Positions 59,699-64,000 of a DNA stretch of 64,000 bases are shown one piece after another. The DNA is taken from the NCBI GenBank assembly GCA_022578605.1, contig MU394051.1, positions 434,001 through 498,000 of the forward strand, in the 5' to 3' direction. This DNA comes from Camillea tinctor. Its lineage: Eukaryota > Ascomycota > Sordariomycetes > Xylariales > Xylariaceae. How positions within the stretch are numbered: position 1 is the first letter of the stretch; every line of letters starts with the position of its first letter. Made by a program: the position numbers and the translations under genes. The notes under the pieces are model-generated. The model was not told where the DNA came from and searched no databases. It saw only the letters and a list, made by a program, of their open reading frames with translations.

Positions 59699-60181
59699 GA
59701 GCTAATTGTCAAAAGGCAATTAGTATATGCTTTTGTCCGCGATAATATATCAGTCAATATTCTAACTAATGTTGATCAATATTGTACCATGGTGGTACGT
59801 GTAAAACCTCAAAACAGCTTGTTGAACCGGTATGCTCAGTTGGTTGCTCTTCAATTACATAACATTTAATACTCAAGAGATTGACTATGTGGATGTGGCA
59901 GACCTATCACCTTCTTAATCACATAATAAGATAAGCTTGTCAGATCTTATTCCTGCTATGCCAATGTATTTTACCTAGGAGCTCGGGTGTAGCCTGCGGG
60001 ATGTGGGTGATGCTTAGTGATAATAATAAATCACTTGCATCTAGGCTAGGTACTCACGTTTGTCAACAGAGCACAGGTTTTGCTGACACTTCAACACAGC
60101 AGGTAATATTCCCTGCATATATTGGTGTGTTCTGTTGTGGGGACAAAAGACATATGCCAATTGTCGTTTGACAATTAGCTC
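59699..60181. mobile_element. MITE-like element, 483 bases, with about 40-base inverted ends
   Basis: The left end 59699-59738 starts GAGCTAATTGTCAAA and ends TTTTGTCC. The reverse complement of 60141-60181 has the same start and end, with about 34 of 41 aligned positions matching. Each end also contains a small hairpin (CTAATTG ... CAATTAG on the left). TA-rich sequence flanks both ends. There is no transposase frame inside. This fits a non-autonomous DNA transposon remnant, though other copies were not available for comparison. Confidence 0.5.
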
Positions 60182-61034
60182 TTATATAGCCGTGACATCT
60201 GTTTTTCAGCTGAGATCAAGAAGAGGTGGCTTACTATATATATGTTCTAGACTGGCAGACTGTTACAGTGGAGTAACATTCAATCCTTCTCAGCATGTCA
60301 TTGGTTCTCCTTTCAAAGGTGCCGGCATCAACATTAATTCGAAACTCTCATGTACATACGAATGCCTAGGAGTCGGTATACTCGTAAACCATCGAGGTTT
60401 TCAGGTTAGGGGCGGTGGCTAAGCAATACAATGTTATAGAAATATACTCTAATTGTAACAGCGCTCCAATTGAGGTCAATGCAACGGCAATCATTTAGAC
60501 ACATGCCAGTATAGTCTTAGATAATTACGGCACCCGAAGGCTCTATGACATGTCCGGCAGGCAATGATTTGCGCCGTTTTGCTCACATTCTATCTAGCAC
60601 GATGCGTTATCCGTTACCAGGCTTATATTTACTGGCTACTGCCCCCTGCCTCGATCTGTGGGTGACAATAACATCAATCGTGGTTTACCTGGTTAAGAGC
60701 CGCTGAAGGTAAACATCCGTTGACGTATGTAGGTAGATATCGTGTGGGCCTGTGACTTACACTACAGGCTAAACATTACTTGCTCATATCAAAATCTCTC
60801 CCCCCACCCCGAAGTTCATCTAGGTTGGATCTTGCGATCACAGTCCTTCCGCCTCATATATTAGTATATTATCATTTAAAGAGTTAGGCAGAATCTCGAA
60901 GGTACGGAATCCTAAGAAGAATCATATCATGGGCTCATACGTATCTTTTGTGAGTCCCGTGACAAGGTTGTTACACTATTATTGACCTTGTTTTGTCGAT
61001 ATAAAGATATATTACTCTTTGTATACCATTGTCT

Positions 61035-61058
61035 TACCTACCTACCTACCTACCTACC
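61035..61058 (+). repeat. (TACC)6 tetranucleotide tandem in the regulator leader
   Basis: Six perfect TACC units end 17 bases before the regulator ATG at 61076, so they lie in its 5' UTR or core promoter. The frame continues open through it, which makes a false longer N terminus. Confidence 0.85.
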
Positions 61059-61075
61059 GGTGGGACTACACGACT

Positions 61076-62659
61076 ATGAATCCGGAAAACCCCCGCCGAA
61101 GTGCCTGTGATCGATGCCGTGGACAGAAACTCCGCTGCGTAAGACCATCAAAGAAGACGCATTCAACAGAGGATCAGTCACTAGAGCCCTGTGAACGATG
61201 TCGCAAAGCACGTGTTGACTGTGTCAATACTCTGCCACCCTCTCGAAAGCACACGCGATCAGATCGATTCAGCCCTCGGCCAGAACTAGCACTACCATCG
61301 CATGACAGAATCTTGCTACATCTCTTGCTATCAAATGACTCCAGCACATCCCAACAGAGTACCAGCACAGGAACGTTGAATACGAGAGCGGAGAGTAGGA
61401 CTCAAGACAGTTTATCCAGCAGAGCAGAGTTGCCATTAATTTCCCAATCTGCTAGTACTCTGCAAGAAATCTCCACGGCGGATCGTTCTAGGAAGCATTC
61501 CAGAGCTTCGGATACTGCTCATCTGATTTCTCCAGACATTTATCAAGATAATGCAGCCTATTATGGGAGCAAAAATGATAGCAACTCGCTCCCCATAGAT
61601 CCCGATACGCCAACATTCAGCTCGGAAAGAAACATAGCCTCTAATTTTGACACTCCTACCAATCTAGACAACCATTTCTTTGGTTTAGATGATAATACTC
61701 ATACTAGTCATGGAGGCACTCCGGCATTTATGGAAATGCTCTGTACACCGAACCTAAATCACGAGCTTGGGAATACCGACGTCAATGCGGAGCTTACTTC
61801 AGCCTCTACAGAAAACGAGCCCCTTTCAAGCCCCGAGAGTAAAGAAAACTGTCTATATAGACTTTCGGAGCTCAGCTCGCAGCTTCTTAAAGACTTTAGC
61901 AGAACCAGCTCCGCAAATCTTCGGGAAATTATATCCGTGGACCCATCCAGTTTCTCACGACGTTCGAAGTCCCCTATTAGAATGGGTGGCCCTGAGACAT
62001 GCAAGAATGCCATTGGTAAGGTTTTGGAGCATTCTCAATTATTTTTGGAGATTCTCCGCTATCTTCGACCATGTCCTTCGTATGCAAGTTCTGAGTGTTC
62101 CTACTCCGATATCTGGGACGAAACTCAAACCGCGCCCGCTATAAACGATCACCGGAATTCAAATGCAGCAAATCAAGAATTTGACGAGACTTCAAAGAAC
62201 TCTCCACCGACAGTAGATATGGCTACAACACTTACAATACTAACATGCTATACCTGGCTACTACAAATATATGACAACATATTCTCCCGAATACATAATA
62301 CACTCCGGTCCCAAGCTCAGCTATCTCAGAAGTCCATACCTTCAATTCTCCCAGGGGTTCAGATAGGTGGTTTCAACTTAGACCACCACCAAGACCTTCA
62401 GATTGAAGTCCTTCTCCAACTCTGCTCCAAGATGCTGGAACGTATCGAAGAGACGCTAGGAATTAATGTCATAACCCAGCCTCAAGATGTTCGTGCCAAG
62501 ATACCCCGTGCTATTTTGGATGCGGGTTCCGCTTCACCGCTGCTCGATATTATCTTCAAATCAAGGTGTTTAGACCACCAAGAAGGGGGACGATGGGAAC
62601 GAGCAGCAGTTCTGAAACAGACAATGGCCAAGATTCGAGAAATGCTTAGAGAAGGATAG
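61076..62659 (+). CDS. AflR-type Zn2Cys6 cluster transcription factor
   Basis: Predicted 527 residues in a single exon, start MNPENPRRSACDRC. The zinc cluster is at the very N terminus: C11, C14, C21, C39, C42, C49. A long 17-residue loop separates the third and fourth Cys, as in some AflR-family regulators. A Ser/Thr-rich middle (70-310) follows. From about residue 310 there is an AflR-like C-terminal domain, with LTCYTWLLQIYDNIFSRIH as the most typical stretch, ending in a basic helix. AflR-type factors usually activate the cluster they sit in, so this is the likely pathway activator of the PKS-NRPS and its neighbours (inference). It is separated from the PKS-NRPS by 3.4 kb. Confidence 0.9.
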   Translation: MNPENPRRSACDRCRGQKLRCVRPSKKTHSTEDQSLEPCERCRKARVDCVNTLPPSRKHTRSDRFSPRPELALPSHDRILLHLLLSNDSSTSQQSTSTGTLNTRAESRTQDSLSSRAELPLISQSASTLQEISTADRSRKHSRASDTAHLISPDIYQDNAAYYGSKNDSNSLPIDPDTPTFSSERNIASNFDTPTNLDNHFFGLDDNTHTSHGGTPAFMEMLCTPNLNHELGNTDVNAELTSASTENEPLSSPESKENCLYRLSELSSQLLKDFSRTSSANLREIISVDPSSFSRRSKSPIRMGGPETCKNAIGKVLEHSQLFLEILRYLRPCPSYASSECSYSDIWDETQTAPAINDHRNSNAANQEFDETSKNSPPTVDMATTLTILTCYTWLLQIYDNIFSRIHNTLRSQAQLSQKSIPSILPGVQIGGFNLDHHQDLQIEVLLQLCSKMLERIEETLGINVITQPQDVRAKIPRAILDAGSASPLLDIIFKSRCLDHQEGGRWERAAVLKQTMAKIREMLREG

Positions 62660-62741
62660 ATAGTGTAGGGGATAGCCCCATATGGCACACACACAAAGCT
62701 CGGGACACAACGGGATATATTGCCGTGCTATCAAGCTATAC

Positions 62742-62798
<57 letters not shown>

Positions 62799-64000
62799 TG
62801 ACAAAACCCAAAAAGGGGGCTAAATACTAAGGCCTGCTGAGTCATTCTGACGTAACAGATAGATATAGAGTATCCAATTCAATTGACATATTATAACTAC
62901 GTTATATTTGTACAATTCTTATGTTATCTTATCATATAATGTTTCCATTTACCATCGTTCTACATCCAAGGTTTCGAGTGGAAACACAAAAGTTCTGTAA
63001 TATATCGAGGTGTTATATCGACACGGTATCCCATTCTGCCGCTTTTAACCAACAAACCCCATCATCATTCTTTCGTTATAAGCACGATGAGTGGCGTGCG
63101 GGGCAGATTCTCAATATGTGATGGCATCTACACTAACAACGCCATAATCCGGGGGTGATATGACGAATAACTCAAAGTCCTAGTAATCATGCATGTTCTT
63201 ACAGCCCTGAAGATGGAGAGTACCGGAGATTTTTTCTTTCATTAAGCCTTCTGCCGGTAGTTCGGGAAGACACGCATAAACTCTTGGTATAAGTCAGAAC
63301 TAACGCAGATTCTCCGAGCGTAAGAATCTAATGTTTGGTGACCATGTTGCTGACAATGCACCAACATATCCGGGAAGACCGATGATTACGGCGCAGAATT
63401 ACACCTTATTTATACATCTTGATAAAATCAGATATTGGACCTTTATGAGTTACTTACCAAACTAATGACTACCTGGGTGGTAGAGTCAGGCCGTTAGCGG
63501 AAAAGTCAATTGTCACTGGCGACTAGCCACGTGATTAATGACATGGGATTTCTCTACGTGATCTAATTATCAAGTATAAGGCCAGAAAGACTTTTAAAAT
63601 CCAAGAAGAATATGATGTGTATTTTATTTGGGCATACCTAGTTTATCCATAGAATCACAAATTCAGAGGTGCCGCGTTTTTGGTAGCCCCTAACCGAGAC
63701 GTAGCTTAGATTGGAAAGATCCCAAGAAACTGAAGCACGGCATCGAAATATCAGCATAAACGTAATCAATTTAATATATATGTGTACAACTGTAGGTACG
63801 CTTGAACCAAGGACTGGGAAGGTGAACGGCGAACTGGTTAATGTTCGGTAAGAACCTAAGTTGTGCGGTACTTCATATTATATATAGAGAGTAATATCTG
63901 CCAATGATATAGCTTCAAGTCGAGATAAACTTATAACATCTAGAATAATTATTGTAACAAGAAGTCTCGAATTTTCTAGTCTAGATATTATTTCATATCC
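62660..64000. other. right-end intergenic, no supported gene
   Basis: AT-rich. It starts with a long dinucleotide microsatellite; the rest shows no coding frame and no recognisable RNA gene. The right border of the cluster is presumably here or beyond. Confidence 0.5.
62742..62795. repeat. compound microsatellite (GT)7(GA)20
   Basis: Seven GT units (62742-62755) followed by twenty GA units (62756-62795), 83 bases after the regulator stop. Open frames through it are artefacts. Confidence 0.95.

Larger units (their letters stand above)
57701..61075. other. 3.4 kb AT-rich intergenic between PKS-NRPS and regulator
   Basis: No convincing gene. It contains the MITE-like inverted repeat pair (59699-60181), a doubled TCTGCATCTTCA/G unit (about 58679-58702) and a TACC tandem just before the regulator. 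The low GC content, unlike the flanking genes, suggests decayed or transposon-derived sequence (inference). Confidence 0.5.

Noticed and set aside
60135..60422. 95-codon open frame in the AT-rich interval
   Set aside because: Starts inside the inverted-repeat element and shows no domain; not a transposase.
61019..61075. 19-residue N-terminal extension of the AflR-type regulator
   Set aside because: Begins at a non-ATG codon and encodes the TACC tandem; the ATG at 61076 directly precedes the zinc cluster.
1..64000. CRISPR arrays, bacterial operons, ribosome binding sites, phage genes
   Set aside because: None seen; the introns and gene families show a fungal nuclear genome.

Overview
The window is nuclear DNA from a filamentous ascomycete (Pezizomycotina, most likely a Sordariomycete; the class is inferred). 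The evidence is genes split by short GT-AG introns of about 49-299 bases, fungal Zn2Cys6 regulators, a fungal dynactin p62, a fungal eS7 ribosomal protein gene, an NLP-type secreted protein and a fungal PKS-NRPS. There are no bacterial-style operons. Exon joins were worked out by hand. For each multi-exon model the summed exon length is a multiple of three, which supports the joins but does not prove them. Left half (1-32.3 kb): scattered, apparently unlinked genes. In order: a possible first exon running off the left edge; a six-exon Zn2Cys6 regulator (2178-4180, minus); a gene-poor 5.2 kb; a conserved hypothetical protein (9427-10444); a five-exon regulator with a central zinc cluster (12070-14737); a secreted NPP1/NLP protein (16687-17606); a conserved hypothetical protein (19164-20042); a four-helix membrane protein (21525-22608); a DUF8004-like protein (23438-26095, minus); dynactin p62 (28986-30829); and ribosomal protein eS7 (31152-32232, minus). 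Right half (32.9-62.7 kb): a secondary-metabolite cluster of eight genes. In order: P450 (32929-34566, minus), trans-acting enoyl reductase (34786-35939, minus), lipocalin-like Diels-Alderase (36230-37508), alpha/beta hydrolase (38012-39435), MFS exporter (39985-41670, minus), second P450 (42729-44431), a PKS-NRPS of about 4028 residues (45449-57700) and an AflR-type regulator (61076-62659). The PKS-NRPS domain order is KS-AT-DH-MT-(inactive ER region)-KR-ACP-C-A-PCP-R. How the genes would work together: the PKS half, helped by the trans-enoyl reductase, builds a methylated polyketide. The NRPS half condenses it with one amino acid, and the terminal reductase releases an aminoaldehyde. The hydrolase and Diels-Alderase then make the pyrrolinone and the fused isoindolone macrocycle, and the two P450s decorate it. 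This gene set is that of cytochalasan pathways. No Baeyer-Villiger monooxygenase and no separate FAD oxidoreductase are in the window, so a carbocyclic cytochalasan without a carbonate or ester is the most economical prediction. The exact product cannot be read from sequence. Promoter intervals of the cluster carry CGG/CCG motif pairs that could bind the cluster regulator. The AT-rich 3.4 kb before the regulator holds a pair of 40-base inverted repeats that looks like a MITE.
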